DNA from: Shewanella avicenniae
GTDB taxonomy: Bacteria; Pseudomonadota; Gammaproteobacteria; Enterobacterales; Shewanellaceae
Direction: 5' to 3'
Assembly (NCBI RefSeq): GCF_017354945.1
Contig: NZ_CP071503.1
Coordinates: 2,170,001 to 2,234,000 of the forward strand
Length of the DNA stretch: 64,000 bases
Shown: positions 18,225 to 27,452 of the stretch, piece by piece
Numbering within the stretch: position 1 is the first letter of the stretch
Layout: each line of letters begins with the position of its first letter
Program-made: the position numbers and the translations under genes
The notes under the pieces: generated by a model
What the model was told of the DNA's origin: nothing
Databases searched by the model: none
Seen by the model: the letters and a program-made list of their open reading frames with translations, nothing else

Positions 18225-21200
18225 TTATTGCTTCGCTTGATGTGACAACGCCAATAGCGCTTCGATAGGATGTTTGGCTCTAAAGCCTTCAAGCCGCTTG
18301 ACTTGGCTACGACACGAATAACCAGAGATCAAAATTTCCTCGTGTGGAATGGTGTTGATCGCCTGTTCCCACGACATTTGGTACAAGGCCTTGGAACGTT
18401 CTAGGTTCTCCACCTCATGGCCATAAGTACCTGCCATACCGCAACAGCCTAAGTTAATGCTGTCGAGTTCCGCGCCGAAACGGGCAAAGATTTTTTGCCA
18501 ATCTTTCGGTGTACTCGGTTTAGCACTGGATTCAGTACAGTGACTAAACCAGGTGAACTTGCGGCCACTTTGTGGCAGCTCGGGTAGCTTATCAAACTGT
18601 TGCAATAGCCATTCGTTAGACAGCATTACATCAAAGTTACCGCGCCCCGCTCCCAAAGCGAACTTATATTCATCGCGATATACCAACACCAACGCAGGGT
18701 CAACACCAACCATCGGCATGCCAAGTTCCGCGACCTGATTAAGAAAATCCGATGCATTTTTAGCAATCCGCGCAAACTTATCAAGGAAACCTTTGATATG
18801 CGCTGGCTTACCGTTCGGCTTAAACGGCAGCAACACCGGTTTGTAGCCAAGCTGCTCGACTAGACGGATAAAGTGATACACCAACTCGGCATCATAGAAA
18901 CTGGTAAATGGGTCTTGAACCACCAGCACATATTGATCACGTTCCTGCTGCGGAATCCGCTTCAGTGCTTCTAAGTCATAACCACGGCTATGATGCGCGT
19001 CTAACATCTGGCTCAATGTCGGAACGGATAACGCTGGCGCATCTACGTAACCCAAAGCCTTTTTGATCACCCATTTACTTACACCGTTTTGCGCCGCAAA
19101 ATTCATCAATTTAGGCGCTTTGACCATCAGTTGCACTGAGTCTTCAATCGTACCAACGAGATAGTCTTTTGCTGGGCGCATATAGCGGGTGTAATACATG
19201 CTAAAGAACTGTGCGCGGAACTTAGGCACATCAACTTTAACTGGGCACTGGCCTGAACACGCTTTACAGGCCAAACAGCCTTTCATCGACTCCATGACTT
19301 CATGGGAGTAGTCATATTCTTTATCTTTGTTCAGGGTGTTTTGAATACGCTGGAATATACTCACCGGCTTCGCTTTCGCGAGCGCGTTAATATCAACGCC
19401 TTCAGCTTCTAACAGTCGTAGCCACTCACGCATCAAACCTGAACGCCCCTTAGGCGAATGAATACGGTCGCCGGTCACCTTAAATGATGGGCACATTGGC
19501 GAAAAACGGCTGTAGTTAAAGCACAACCCGTTGCCGTTACAATCCATTACATCGGGAAACGCGTCACGGATGTTCACGGGGATCTGCCGATCAAACTTGC
19601 CGCGCTTGGTACTGTCGACATTGTAAAGCAACGGACCACTGTTTTTCGGCGCAACCAATTTGCCCGGATTAAGGCGGTTTTGCGGATCGAACAGGGTTTT
19701 AATCTCTTCGAGTTCGCTATAGAGTTCCTCGCCAAATACTGCTGGGCCATATTCACCGCGCACGCCTTTGCCGTGTTCACCCCACATCAAGCCACCGTAC
19801 TTACGAGTTAACGCAGCGACTTCGTCGGAAACTTGCTTGAGTAGCTTTTCATCTTGCGGATCGCACATATCGAGCGCAGGACGTACGTGCAGTACTCCAG
19901 CATCTACGTGGCCAAACATACCATACTGTAAGTTATGACTATCGAGTAATGCGCGGAACTCCATGATGTAGTCCGCCAACGATTCAGGTGGCACCGCGGT
20001 GTCTTCAGCAAAGGCAATCGGCTTACGGCGGCCTTTAGTCGCACCAAGCAGCCCCACGGCCTTTTTACGCATGGCGTAAATTTTTGAGATCGAGCCATTG
20101 TCGCGGGTCAGTTGATAACCAACGACGCCTTTTTCACTGTTCGTGATCTGCTGTTCTAGTACCTTACACAGCAATTCGGCGCGCTGTTCAACGTCTTGTT
20201 CTTCGCCAGCGAACTCAACCATGTTGAGGCCGTCAATCTCTTTACCCGGTACGTCTTGGATTAGCGCAGACACTGAATGCCAGATAATGTCTTCACGAGC
20301 TAAATTCAATACTTTTGAATCAACGGTTTCTACTACGGTCGCATTAGCTTTCACCAAATCTGGCGCATGACGTAATGCCGATTCAAAACTGTCGTACTTA
20401 ATGTTGACCATCAAGCGTGTTTTCGGCAGCGGCATAACATGCAACTTAGCTTCGGTAACTACCGCTAACGTTCCTTCTGCGCCGGTGAGAATGCGGCTCA
20501 AATTGAACTTAGTCAGATCATCATTCCAAACATGCTTAAGATCGTAACCGGTTAAGAAACGATTCATCTCGGGAAAACGTTCAAGAATTAACTGACGTTT
20601 ATCGGCACAGCGCTTCGCCACTTCGGCAGTAATTTTATCGCCGAGTGATGCACTGCCATCGGGTAATGCGGCCGCATCGATGTCATCTGACGCTAAGGTA
20701 CTACCATCCACCAGCACGCTTTTTAACGCCATCACATGATCGGAGGTTTTGCCATACACTAAAGAGCCAGCACCGGACGCATCTGTGGCGATCATGCCAC
20801 CAAGCGTTGCGCGGTTTGAGGTAGATAAATCTGGGCTAAAAAACAGACCGTGAGGACGCAAGGCATCGTTGAGTTGATCTTTGATCACCCCAGCTTCAAC
20901 TTTTACCCAGTGCTGTTCAGGGTTGATTTCCAGAATACGATTCATATGGCGGCTCAAGTCGAGCACAATACCGTGAGTCAACGCTTGACCGTTGGTGCCA
21001 GTACCACCACCACGGGCGCTGAACACGACTTTTTCAAACTCTGGTCGCGCAGCCACACGCAACGCTAATGCGACATCTTCAGAATTTTTAGGATAAATCA
21101 CCGCCTGCGGCAAGAATTGATAAATCGAATTATCAGTTGCCTGAGCCAAACGCGCACTGTATCGAGTGTCGATATCGCCGCTAAATCCTGCGGCTTCCAA

Positions 21201-21263
21201 GGCACTCATGTAATCAAGATAGACAGGTTCTAAGACCTGTTGATGGGATAGCAGGGGTAACAT
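18225..21263 (-). CDS. ydiJ: YdiJ-type FAD/Fe-S oxidoreductase (D-2-hydroxyacid dehydrogenase)
   Basis: This 1012-residue fused flavoprotein resembles E. coli YdiJ, a D-2-hydroxyglutarate-type dehydrogenase. The N-terminal FAD_binding_4 domain shows 'VFSARGGGTGTNGQAL' near residue 82 and 'GGMIATDASGAGSLVYGKTS'. A FAD-linked oxidase C domain follows ('FGHVDAGVLHVRPALDM'). The C-terminal part holds ferredoxin-type cysteines ('CLACKACSGQCPVKVD', near 658-672) and CCG-type segments ('LGCCGMAGTYGHEVEN'). It should oxidise a D-2-hydroxyacid and pass electrons to an acceptor. The exact substrate is inferred from homology. Confidence 0.9.
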   Translation of the reverse strand: MLPLLSHQQVLEPVYLDYMSALEAAGFSGDIDTRYSARLAQATDNSIYQFLPQAVIYPKNSEDVALALRVAARPEFEKVVFSARGGGTGTNGQALTHGIVLDLSRHMNRILEINPEQHWVKVEAGVIKDQLNDALRPHGLFFSPDLSTSNRATLGGMIATDASGAGSLVYGKTSDHVMALKSVLVDGSTLASDDIDAAALPDGSASLGDKITAEVAKRCADKRQLILERFPEMNRFLTGYDLKHVWNDDLTKFNLSRILTGAEGTLAVVTEAKLHVMPLPKTRLMVNIKYDSFESALRHAPDLVKANATVVETVDSKVLNLAREDIIWHSVSALIQDVPGKEIDGLNMVEFAGEEQDVEQRAELLCKVLEQQITNSEKGVVGYQLTRDNGSISKIYAMRKKAVGLLGATKGRRKPIAFAEDTAVPPESLADYIMEFRALLDSHNLQYGMFGHVDAGVLHVRPALDMCDPQDEKLLKQVSDEVAALTRKYGGLMWGEHGKGVRGEYGPAVFGEELYSELEEIKTLFDPQNRLNPGKLVAPKNSGPLLYNVDSTKRGKFDRQIPVNIRDAFPDVMDCNGNGLCFNYSRFSPMCPSFKVTGDRIHSPKGRSGLMREWLRLLEAEGVDINALAKAKPVSIFQRIQNTLNKDKEYDYSHEVMESMKGCLACKACSGQCPVKVDVPKFRAQFFSMYYTRYMRPAKDYLVGTIEDSVQLMVKAPKLMNFAAQNGVSKWVIKKALGYVDAPALSVPTLSQMLDAHHSRGYDLEALKRIPQQERDQYVLVVQDPFTSFYDAELVYHFIRLVEQLGYKPVLLPFKPNGKPAHIKGFLDKFARIAKNASDFLNQVAELGMPMVGVDPALVLVYRDEYKFALGAGRGNFDVMLSNEWLLQQFDKLPELPQSGRKFTWFSHCTESSAKPSTPKDWQKIFARFGAELDSINLGCCGMAGTYGHEVENLERSKALYQMSWEQAINTIPHEEILISGYSCRSQVKRLEGFRAKHPIEALLALSHQAKQ

Positions 21264-21307
21264 TTATCTCTCACTGTCATGTTCTGTTTTGGCAGCATTA
21301 TAAACAA

Positions 21308-21335
21308 AAAGAAGCCGCTAAAAAGCGGCTTCTTT
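21308..21335 (-). terminator. Intrinsic terminator of ppsA
   Basis: AAAGAAGCCGCT (21308-21319), loop AAAA, AGCGGCTTCTTT (21324-21335): 12-bp perfect stem 26 bp after the ppsA stop, followed on the minus strand by TTGTTTA. Confidence 0.9.
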
Positions 21336-21361
21336 AACAGTGTATTAATATTGTGAAGTGA

Positions 21362-23731
21362 TTAACCGTGCGCTTCTGCTAAATAAAGCCATGTATCAAT
21401 CACTGTATCAGGGTTCAATGAAACAGTGTCGATGCCTTGCTCTACCAGCCATGCAGCGAAATCAGCGTGGTCTGAAGGGCCTTGGCCACAGATGCCTACA
21501 TATGCACCTTTCTCTTTACAAGCTTTAATTGCCATGGCTAACAATTTTTTAACTGCAGCGTTACGTTCATCAAACAGATGGCTAATAATGCCACTATCAC
21601 GGTCAAGACCGAGAGACAGCTGAGTCAAGTCGTTAGAACCGATAGAGAAACCGTCGAAGATTTCCAGGAACTCTTCCGCCAGCAATGCGTTTGACGGTAC
21701 TTCACACATCATGATCACGCGTAAGCCATCTTTACCGCGCTCCAAGCCTTGCTCTTTGAGCAGCTCGATAACCTTACGGCCTTCGTCCAGTGTACGAACG
21801 AATGGGATCATCACTTCAACGTTGGTCAGCCCCATGGTGTTACGCACGCGCTTAATCGCTTCACATTCCAGAGCGAAACAGTCGCGGAATGATTCAGAGA
21901 TATAACGGCTGGCACCACGGAAGCCCAACATTGGGTTTTCTTCGTCTGGTTCGTAGCGATCACCACCGACCAAGTTAGCGTATTCGTTAGACTTGAAGTC
22001 AGACATACGTACGATAACTTTCTTCGGATAGAAGGCTGCAGCGATTGAAGCAATACCTTCTACCAGACGCGCAATGTAGTATTCAACTGGCGATTCATAC
22101 CCTGCAATCATCTCGGTGATTTCAGCTTGCAGCGCAGCATCTTGTTGGTCGAATTCAAGCAAGGCTTTCGGGTGAATACCGATCATACGGTTGATGATGA
22201 ACTCAAGACGCGCCAGACCCACACCTGCACTCGGCAGACGAGCGAAGTCAAAGGCGCGGTCTGGGTTACCGACGTTCATCATAATCTTCATCGGCAATTC
22301 AGGCATTGAATCCACACGGCTAGACACCATGTCAAATGCCAGTTTGTTTTGGTAGATATAACCAGTATCACCTTCAGCACATGACACGGTAACTTCCTGA
22401 CCATGTTGGATACGGTCAGTTACATCACCACAACCCACGACTGCTGGCACACCTAGTTCACGAGCGATAATCGCCGCGTGACAGGTACGGCCACCACGGT
22501 TGGTCACAATGGCGCTGGCACGCTTCATGATAGGTTCCCAATCTGGGTCGGTCATATCTGTTACTAGTACGTCACCTGGTTGGATCTTATCCATTTCATC
22601 CAGAGACTTAAGTACTTTGGCAGTACCTGAACCAATCTTATGGCCAATTGCACGGCCTTCAGCGATCACTTCGCCTTTTTCTCTCAGGTGGTAACGTTCG
22701 ATGGTTTGCACATCTTCACGTGAACGCACAGTTTCTGGACGTGCTTGTACTATGTACAGCTTGCCGTCGTTACCATCTTTAGCCCATTCGATATCCATCG
22801 GACGGCCGTAATGCTTTTCAATGATCAACGCTTGCTTAGCCAGCGCCATCACTTCTTCGTCAGAGATAGAGAATTGACGACGTTTTGCAGGTTCAACGTC
22901 TTCAATTTTAACTTGCTTACCGTGAGACTGGTCTGCGGAGTAAACCATCTGGATAAGCTTGCTACCAATGTTGCGGCGAACAACCGCTTGATTGCCAGCA
23001 TTCAACATTGGCTTGTGTACGTAAAATTCGTCAGGGTTAACAGCGCCCTGAACGACCATTTCACCCAAACCGTATGCAGAGGTGATAAACACAACTTCGT
23101 CGTTGCCAGACTCAGTGTCGATACTGAACATTACGCCTGAAGATGCTTTGTCTGAACGCACCATACGTTGCACACCCGCTGACAACGCAACACCGCGATG
23201 GTCATAGCCTTGGTGAACACGATAAGAAATTGCACGGTCATTAAACAGTGACGCAAATACGTGTTTGATCGCCACTAACACCGCATCAAAACCTTTCACG
23301 TTCAAGAAAGTTTCTTGTTGACCAGCGAATGATGCATCAGGCATGTCTTCTGCAGTAGCAGATGAACGTACCGCAAAAGATGCGTCGGTTGTTTCGCTAG
23401 ATAATTGTTCGTAGGCTTCTCGAATCGCTATTTCGAGGTCAGCTTGGAATGGGGTGTCGATGATCCATGATCTGATCTGTGCGCCAACTTTTGCCAACTC
23501 GTTGACATCGTCCACATCCAGTGTGTCAAGGATTTCATATATCTTCTGGTTAACGCCGCTTTGCTCTAAAAACTCGTTGAAGGCATAAGCAGTAGTCGCA
23601 AATCCACCGGGTACTTGAACACCGGCGTTGGCCAGGTTACTAATCATCTCACCAAGGGAAGCGTTTTTACCGCCCACCTTGTTGACATCTTCCATGCCTA
23701 ATTCCTGATACCAGAGTACATATTGCTGCAC
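21362..23731 (-). CDS. ppsA: Phosphoenolpyruvate synthase
   Basis: PpsA makes PEP from pyruvate and ATP (giving AMP and phosphate) for gluconeogenesis. The 789-residue protein has the three expected parts: an N-terminal ATP-grasp region ('[12 protein letters not shown]', '[19 protein letters not shown]'), a swivelling phosphohistidine domain with His418 in '[19 protein letters not shown]', and a PEP-binding barrel ('[17 protein letters not shown]', '[14 protein letters not shown]'). It is divergent from ppsR, whose product switches it on and off. A HexR-like box lies between them. Confidence 0.97.
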   Translation of the reverse strand: MQQYVLWYQELGMEDVNKVGGKNASLGEMISNLANAGVQVPGGFATTAYAFNEFLEQSGVNQKIYEILDTLDVDDVNELAKVGAQIRSWIIDTPFQADLEIAIREAYEQLSSETTDASFAVRSSATAEDMPDASFAGQQETFLNVKGFDAVLVAIKHVFASLFNDRAISYRVHQGYDHRGVALSAGVQRMVRSDKASSGVMFSIDTESGNDEVVFITSAYGLGEMVVQGAVNPDEFYVHKPMLNAGNQAVVRRNIGSKLIQMVYSADQSHGKQVKIEDVEPAKRRQFSISDEEVMALAKQALIIEKHYGRPMDIEWAKDGNDGKLYIVQARPETVRSREDVQTIERYHLREKGEVIAEGRAIGHKIGSGTAKVLKSLDEMDKIQPGDVLVTDMTDPDWEPIMKRASAIVTNRGGRTCHAAIIARELGVPAVVGCGDVTDRIQHGQEVTVSCAEGDTGYIYQNKLAFDMVSSRVDSMPELPMKIMMNVGNPDRAFDFARLPSAGVGLARLEFIINRMIGIHPKALLEFDQQDAALQAEITEMIAGYESPVEYYIARLVEGIASIAAAFYPKKVIVRMSDFKSNEYANLVGGDRYEPDEENPMLGFRGASRYISESFRDCFALECEAIKRVRNTMGLTNVEVMIPFVRTLDEGRKVIELLKEQGLERGKDGLRVIMMCEVPSNALLAEEFLEIFDGFSIGSNDLTQLSLGLDRDSGIISHLFDERNAAVKKLLAMAIKACKEKGAYVGICGQGPSDHADFAAWLVEQGIDTVSLNPDTVIDTWLYLAEAHG

Positions 23732-23828
23732 AGTTCTATCTCCGCAAGTTTATTTTAAGTAGCCCTTTTAAAAGTGGGCTTAAGCATTTTACACTTCACA
23801 AATATGAGCGTAAATGCATAATTTTATT

Positions 23829-23843
23829 TGTAATTTTATTACT
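23829..23843. promoter_or_regulatory. HexR-like palindrome between ppsA and ppsR
   Basis: TGTAATTTTATTACT matches the HexR consensus TGTAATTWWATTACA at 14 of 15 positions. It lies 98 bp upstream of the ppsA start codon and 14 bp before ppsR. HexR control of gluconeogenic genes is known in Shewanella; this particular site is inferred. Confidence 0.55.
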
Positions 23844-23856
23844 ACAAGAGGTCGAT

Positions 23857-24669
23857 ATGACACCGAAAGTTTTCTATATTTCTGACGGAACAGCCATTAC
23901 AGCAGAGGTGTTCGGCCATGCGGTTTTATCACAATTTCCGCTTAAATTTGATTCAGTTACGATTCCTTTCGTCGAAACAATCGCCAGAGCGGAAGCTGTA
24001 AAAAAACAAATAAATGATAGTTTTATTACAACAGGTCAGCGGCCTTTAGTGTTCCATTCCATCGTAAAATCCGAGATCCGCGACATTATTTACTCCAGCG
24101 AAGGGCTTGATTACGATTTTTTGAACACTTTTGTGACGCCGCTCGAACAACAATTAGGCGTTCAAGCGCTGCCAACCATGCATCGCACACATAGCATGTT
24201 AAATGCGAGCTACGATGCGCGGATTGATGCGATAAATTTCGCTATGGAGAACGATGATGGGCAGACCCTAAAACATATGGACAAGGCCGATATTATTCTC
24301 ATCGGCGTATCACGTTGTGGTAAGACGCCTTCCAGTTTGTACCTTTCAATGCAGTTCGGGATTAAGGCCGCCAACTACCCTTTCATTCAAGAAGATATCG
24401 ACAACCTCAAACTGCCTGACATCTTAAAGCGCAACAAACATAAATTGTTCGGCTTAACCATTGATCCCGTGCGGTTACATGAGATCCGTGAGAGTCGCTT
24501 GGAAAATAGTCGCTATGCTTCGCTACGCCAATGTCGTTTAGAAGTAAAAGAAGTAGAGATGCTTTTTAAGAAAGAACGTATCCCTTATATCGATACTACA
24601 CATCAATCTGTCGAAGAGATTGCCACCAAAATTTTGGACGTTGCAGGGCTAGAACGGCACATGTTCTAA
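23857..24669 (+). CDS. ppsR: PEP synthase regulatory protein (kinase/pyrophosphorylase)
   Basis: PpsR (DUF299 family) inactivates PEP synthase by ADP-dependent threonine phosphorylation and reactivates it by Pi-dependent removal. The 270-residue protein has the family P-loop '[16 protein letters not shown]' near residues 149-164 and the N-terminal '[20 protein letters not shown]'. Divergent ppsA is the substrate gene. An AAGAGGTCG ribosome-binding site overlaps the region just after a HexR-like box. Confidence 0.95.
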   Translation: MTPKVFYISDGTAITAEVFGHAVLSQFPLKFDSVTIPFVETIARAEAVKKQINDSFITTGQRPLVFHSIVKSEIRDIIYSSEGLDYDFLNTFVTPLEQQLGVQALPTMHRTHSMLNASYDARIDAINFAMENDDGQTLKHMDKADIILIGVSRCGKTPSSLYLSMQFGIKAANYPFIQEDIDNLKLPDILKRNKHKLFGLTIDPVRLHEIRESRLENSRYASLRQCRLEVKEVEMLFKKERIPYIDTTHQSVEEIATKILDVAGLERHMF

Positions 24670-24745
24670 CGGCCCCAATATCGCAGCTATATATAGTAGA
24701 AGAACCAGTAATAGCTCAACATTGTTCATAAAATAATACAATTAA

Positions 24746-24776
24746 CGGTAGCGCTCGATTTTTCGCTGCGCTACCG
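24746..24776. repeat. Inverted repeat upstream of aroH
   Basis: CGGTAGCGC (24746-24754) and GCGCTACCG (24768-24776) are perfect 9-bp arms with a 13-nt centre. The repeat ends 12 bp before a TATAAT (24789-24794). No T run follows, so it is an operator or leader element rather than a plain terminator. Confidence 0.5.
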
Positions 24777-24846
24777 GTCTCAATTCGGTATAATCGAGCC
24801 ATTATTCCCCATATCGCCTAGATTGAATTCCGGTAGTACAGTACCA

Positions 24847-25905
24847 ATGACTATAAAAACCGATGAGCTACGATCTGATTTGCTGTGTAATGTAATTACA
24901 CCCTCACAGTTATCCGCCGAATACCCGTTAACCAAAGCAGCAGCCGATTATCTGGTGCAACAGCGTCGCGAAGTAGAAGCCATTATTGAAGGAACAGACA
25001 AACGCCTGTTAGTGATTATTGGTCCTTGCTCTATTCACGATACTGACGCAGCTATTGACTACGCCAAACGCCTTACAAAACTGCACCAACAACTCAAACA
25101 AGATTTGTGCATTGTGATGCGGGTGTATTTCGAGAAACCACGAACCATTGTCGGTTGGAAAGGCTTGATTTCAGATCCTGATTTAGATGGTAGCTTTAGC
25201 CCAAATAAAGGCTTGAGATTAGCGCGTAAGTTACTCCAAGAGATCACCGAGTTAAAACTGCCTATTGCCACTGAGTTTTTAGATATGGTCAACGGTCAGT
25301 ACATTGCCGACTTAATTACCTGGGGTGCAATTGGTGCACGTACCACAGAAAGCCAGATCCATCGTGAAATGGCATCAGCACTGTCTTGCCCTGTCGGTTT
25401 TAAAAATGGTACTGATGGTAATATTCGTATTGCAGTAGATGCTGTGCGTGCTGCCCGCGCCTCGCACATCTTCTATTCGCCCGATAAAGATGGTGTGATG
25501 TCGGTATACCGCACCCATGGTAATCCCTACGGCCACATTATTTTACGTGGTGGTAAAGAGCCAAACTATCAAGCAGAACATGTGACTGCTACGAGTGAAC
25601 ATTTAAAGAGCGTGGGTATTCATGCTGGTTTAGTGATCGACTTCAGTCATGGCAATAGCCAAAAGAAACACCGCAATCAATTAGCTGTGGCAGATGATGT
25701 GATGCAGCAGATCATCGATGGTTCAAATGATATTGCTGGGGTGATGATTGAGAGCTTTATTGAAGAAGGCAATCAACAAGCGATCCCAGGGCAAGCGTTG
25801 CAATATGGTAAAAGTATCACCGATGCCTGTATCAACTGGGCAGACTCAGAAGCATTACTGCATAAGTTAGCCGCTGCATCACGCCAACGGATGCAAAAAA
25901 GCTAG
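24847..25905 (+). CDS. aroH: DAHP synthase (3-deoxy-7-phosphoheptulonate synthase), AroH-like
   Basis: This class I DAHP synthase condenses PEP and erythrose-4-phosphate, the first step to aromatic amino acids. The product from ATG 24847 (MTIKTDELRSDLL) is 352 residues and aligns well with E. coli AroH from its first residues. Family segments are 'LLVIIGPCSIHD' near 53-64, 'FEKPRTIVGWKGLISDPD', 'GARTTESQIHREMASALS' and 'VDFSHGNSQKKHRNQL'. Order ppsA-ppsR-aroH is as in E. coli, which favours AroH; feedback specificity is not proven. A TTG at 24823 could extend it by eight residues. A terminator follows. Confidence 0.9.
   Translation: MTIKTDELRSDLLCNVITPSQLSAEYPLTKAAADYLVQQRREVEAIIEGTDKRLLVIIGPCSIHDTDAAIDYAKRLTKLHQQLKQDLCIVMRVYFEKPRTIVGWKGLISDPDLDGSFSPNKGLRLARKLLQEITELKLPIATEFLDMVNGQYIADLITWGAIGARTTESQIHREMASALSCPVGFKNGTDGNIRIAVDAVRAARASHIFYSPDKDGVMSVYRTHGNPYGHIILRGGKEPNYQAEHVTATSEHLKSVGIHAGLVIDFSHGNSQKKHRNQLAVADDVMQQIIDGSNDIAGVMIESFIEEGNQQAIPGQALQYGKSITDACINWADSEALLHKLAAASRQRMQKS
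24886..24900. promoter_or_regulatory. HexR-like palindrome inside the aroH 5' coding region
   Basis: TGTAATGTAATTACA has perfect TGTAAT/ATTACA arms and matches the HexR consensus at 14 of 15 positions. It covers codons 14-18 of aroH, which would be a roadblock position. It may be chance, since the codons (C N V I T) are ordinary. Confidence 0.3.
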
Positions 25906-25933
25906 TCGAGTGTTTTACTCGCCATCGTCACTT

Positions 25934-25958
25934 AGGCAGCATATTTCGCTGCCTTTTT
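25934..25958 (+). terminator. Intrinsic terminator of aroH
   Basis: AGGCAGC (25934-25940), 7-nt loop, GCTGCCT (25948-25954), then TTTTG. Confidence 0.88.
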
Positions 25959-26064
25959 GTTAGCTAATTGTTCTATATTCCAATTATCTGCACTCTTTTC
26001 GATAGATTTACCCAGCTTTTTGCATCTAATCTTTAGCACATGCCGCATTGAACTTTAGTATGAT

Positions 26065-26080
26065 AGTGACATAGATCACA
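26065..26080. promoter_or_regulatory. CRP-like site upstream of the acyl-CoA thioesterase gene
   Basis: AGTGA-N6-TCACA matches TGTGA-N6-TCACA at 9 of 10 positions and ends 28 bp before the start codon. A TATGAT (26059-26064) lies immediately upstream, so bound CRP would sit at or over the transcription start. Confidence 0.5.
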
Positions 26081-26108
26081 TTGGTTACTATCCGATAAGG
26101 AAATCAGC

Positions 26109-26591
26109 ATGTTAGACAGCGCAGTTATCTCCTCAACCCCTTCCGCCGAGCAAACTCTGCACCGCCACCGAGAAGATGTTATTCGTCAGCGAATGGATAT
26201 GTCTGAATCACGCGTCATTAAGGCTGTGTTTCCCGCCATTCTAAATAACCACAACACCCTCTTTGGCGGCGAAGCGCTGGCGTGGATGGATGAAACTGCC
26301 TTTATCGCTGCAACGCGTTTTTGTCGTAAACCAATTGTCACCGTGAGCAGTGATAAAATTGATTTTAAAAAGCCGATCCCTGCTGGCACCATGGCCGAAT
26401 TGATTGCACGTGTCATTTATGTGGGCAAGACCTCAATGAAAGTTGAAGTAAACATTTATGTTGAAGACATGCACAGAGATCATCGTGAGCATGCCATAAG
26501 AGGTGTGTTCACCATGGTAGCTGTCGACAGTGAATTGAAACCAACGAAGGTATTAACTGACAATTTATTTGAATTACCTGAATTAAATTAA
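26109..26591 (+). CDS. Acyl-CoA thioesterase (YciA/BFIT-like hotdog)
   Basis: The 160-residue single hotdog-fold protein should hydrolyse acyl-CoA to free acid and CoA. The key segment is 'ILNNHNTLFGGEALAWMDETAF' near residues 45-66, with Asn, Gly-Gly and Asp in the usual places; 'SSDKIDFKKPIPAG' follows. Its first 30 residues are polar and poorly conserved. A CRP-like site just upstream suggests carbon- or respiration-linked control. Substrate chain length is not predictable. Confidence 0.9.
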   Translation: MLDSAVISSTPSAEQTLHRHREDVIRQRMDMSESRVIKAVFPAILNNHNTLFGGEALAWMDETAFIAATRFCRKPIVTVSSDKIDFKKPIPAGTMAELIARVIYVGKTSMKVEVNIYVEDMHRDHREHAIRGVFTMVAVDSELKPTKVLTDNLFELPELN

Positions 26592-26705
26592 ATTGCAATA
26601 ATCGCTTTTAATGGTTGTTAATCTCGACTAAAGTCTTAAAGCTGACAGAGTGAAAGTTGTGCAAATTACTCAAAAGCAATAGGATATAGCTGCATTTTTC
26701 TGTTA

Positions 26706-26724
26706 CATTGAAATCCCTTCAATG
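26706..26724. repeat. Dyad symmetry upstream of the LuxR-type response regulator
   Basis: CATTGAA (26706-26712) and TTCAATG (26718-26724) flank ATCCC. Perfect 7-bp arms 25 bp before the response-regulator start, suggesting an operator or a 5'-UTR hairpin. Confidence 0.35.
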
Positions 26725-26749
26725 AGCAGAACAACATACGATAAATGCC

Positions 26750-27415
26750 ATGAAGCCAGAAAACTTAAAAATTATTATTGCTGATGACCATCCATTATTT
26801 AGAAATGCGTTGCGACAAGCTTTGTCGCCTGCATTTGCCAATACCGTTTGGTTTGAAGCGGACAGTGCCGATGCACTGCAGCATTTACTCGAGAATGATG
26901 GGCAAGCGTGTGATTTAGTATTACTCGATCTGCAAATGCCAGGATCTCACGGGTACTCAACCTTAATCCATTTGCGCTCTCATTTTCCTGAATTACCGGT
27001 AATTGTGATTTCTGCCCACGAAGACGCCACTACTATTAGTAAAGCAATTCACTATGGTAGTGCCGGATTTATTCCTAAATCCGCGTCGATGGAAACATTT
27101 TCTGAAGCCATTAATGATGTATTGATGGGGGACATTTGGTTACCAGAAGGTGTTGAATTAGTAGATATCGATGAAGACGGTGGTTCTGAAAAAATTGCAG
27201 GTAAATTATCTGAGCTAACACCACAACAATACAAGGTGTTACAGATGTTTGCAGAAGGTATGCTCAATAAGCAGATTGCTTACGACCTAGGTGTATCAGA
27301 AGCAACCATTAAAGCTCATGCGACTGCAATTTTTAGAAAGTTAGGCGTGCGTAATCGAACTCAGGCCGTTATCGCGCTACAGCAGCTCGACATGGACAAA
27401 GTCGAAATCGGTTAA
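26750..27415 (+). CDS. LuxR-family response regulator, probable CrbR
   Basis: The 221-residue protein has a receiver domain (1-125) with 'IIIADDHPLFRNALRQAL' at the N-terminus, phospho-acceptor Asp60 in 'DLVLLDLQMPG', and Lys in 'FIPKSASM'. A linker leads to a LuxR/GerE helix-turn-helix (about 150-215, 'LTPQQYKVLQMFAEGMLNKQ', 'IAYDLGVSEATIKAHATAIF'). This matches the ErdR/CrbR type that activates acs with the transporter-kinase CrbS. A CrbS-like gene beside acs lies 10-15 kb away in this window, and no kinase is adjacent here. The pairing is an inference. Confidence 0.88.
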   Translation: MKPENLKIIIADDHPLFRNALRQALSPAFANTVWFEADSADALQHLLENDGQACDLVLLDLQMPGSHGYSTLIHLRSHFPELPVIVISAHEDATTISKAIHYGSAGFIPKSASMETFSEAINDVLMGDIWLPEGVELVDIDEDGGSEKIAGKLSELTPQQYKVLQMFAEGMLNKQIAYDLGVSEATIKAHATAIFRKLGVRNRTQAVIALQQLDMDKVEIG

Positions 27416-27419
27416 CAGC

Positions 27420-27446
27420 AAAAACGCCCCAGATTGGGGCGTTTTT
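27420..27446. terminator. Bidirectional terminator between crbR-like gene and fghA
   Basis: AAAAACGCCCC (27420-27430), loop AGATT, GGGGCGTTTTT (27436-27446): 11-bp perfect stem between convergent genes. Confidence 0.93.
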
Positions 27447-27452
27447 ATTGGA

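Noticed and set aside
24832..24845. TrpR operator before aroH
   Set aside because: GGTAGTACAGTACC has GTAC elements but not the order or spacing of the known TrpR operator, and it lies too close to the start codon to be convincing.
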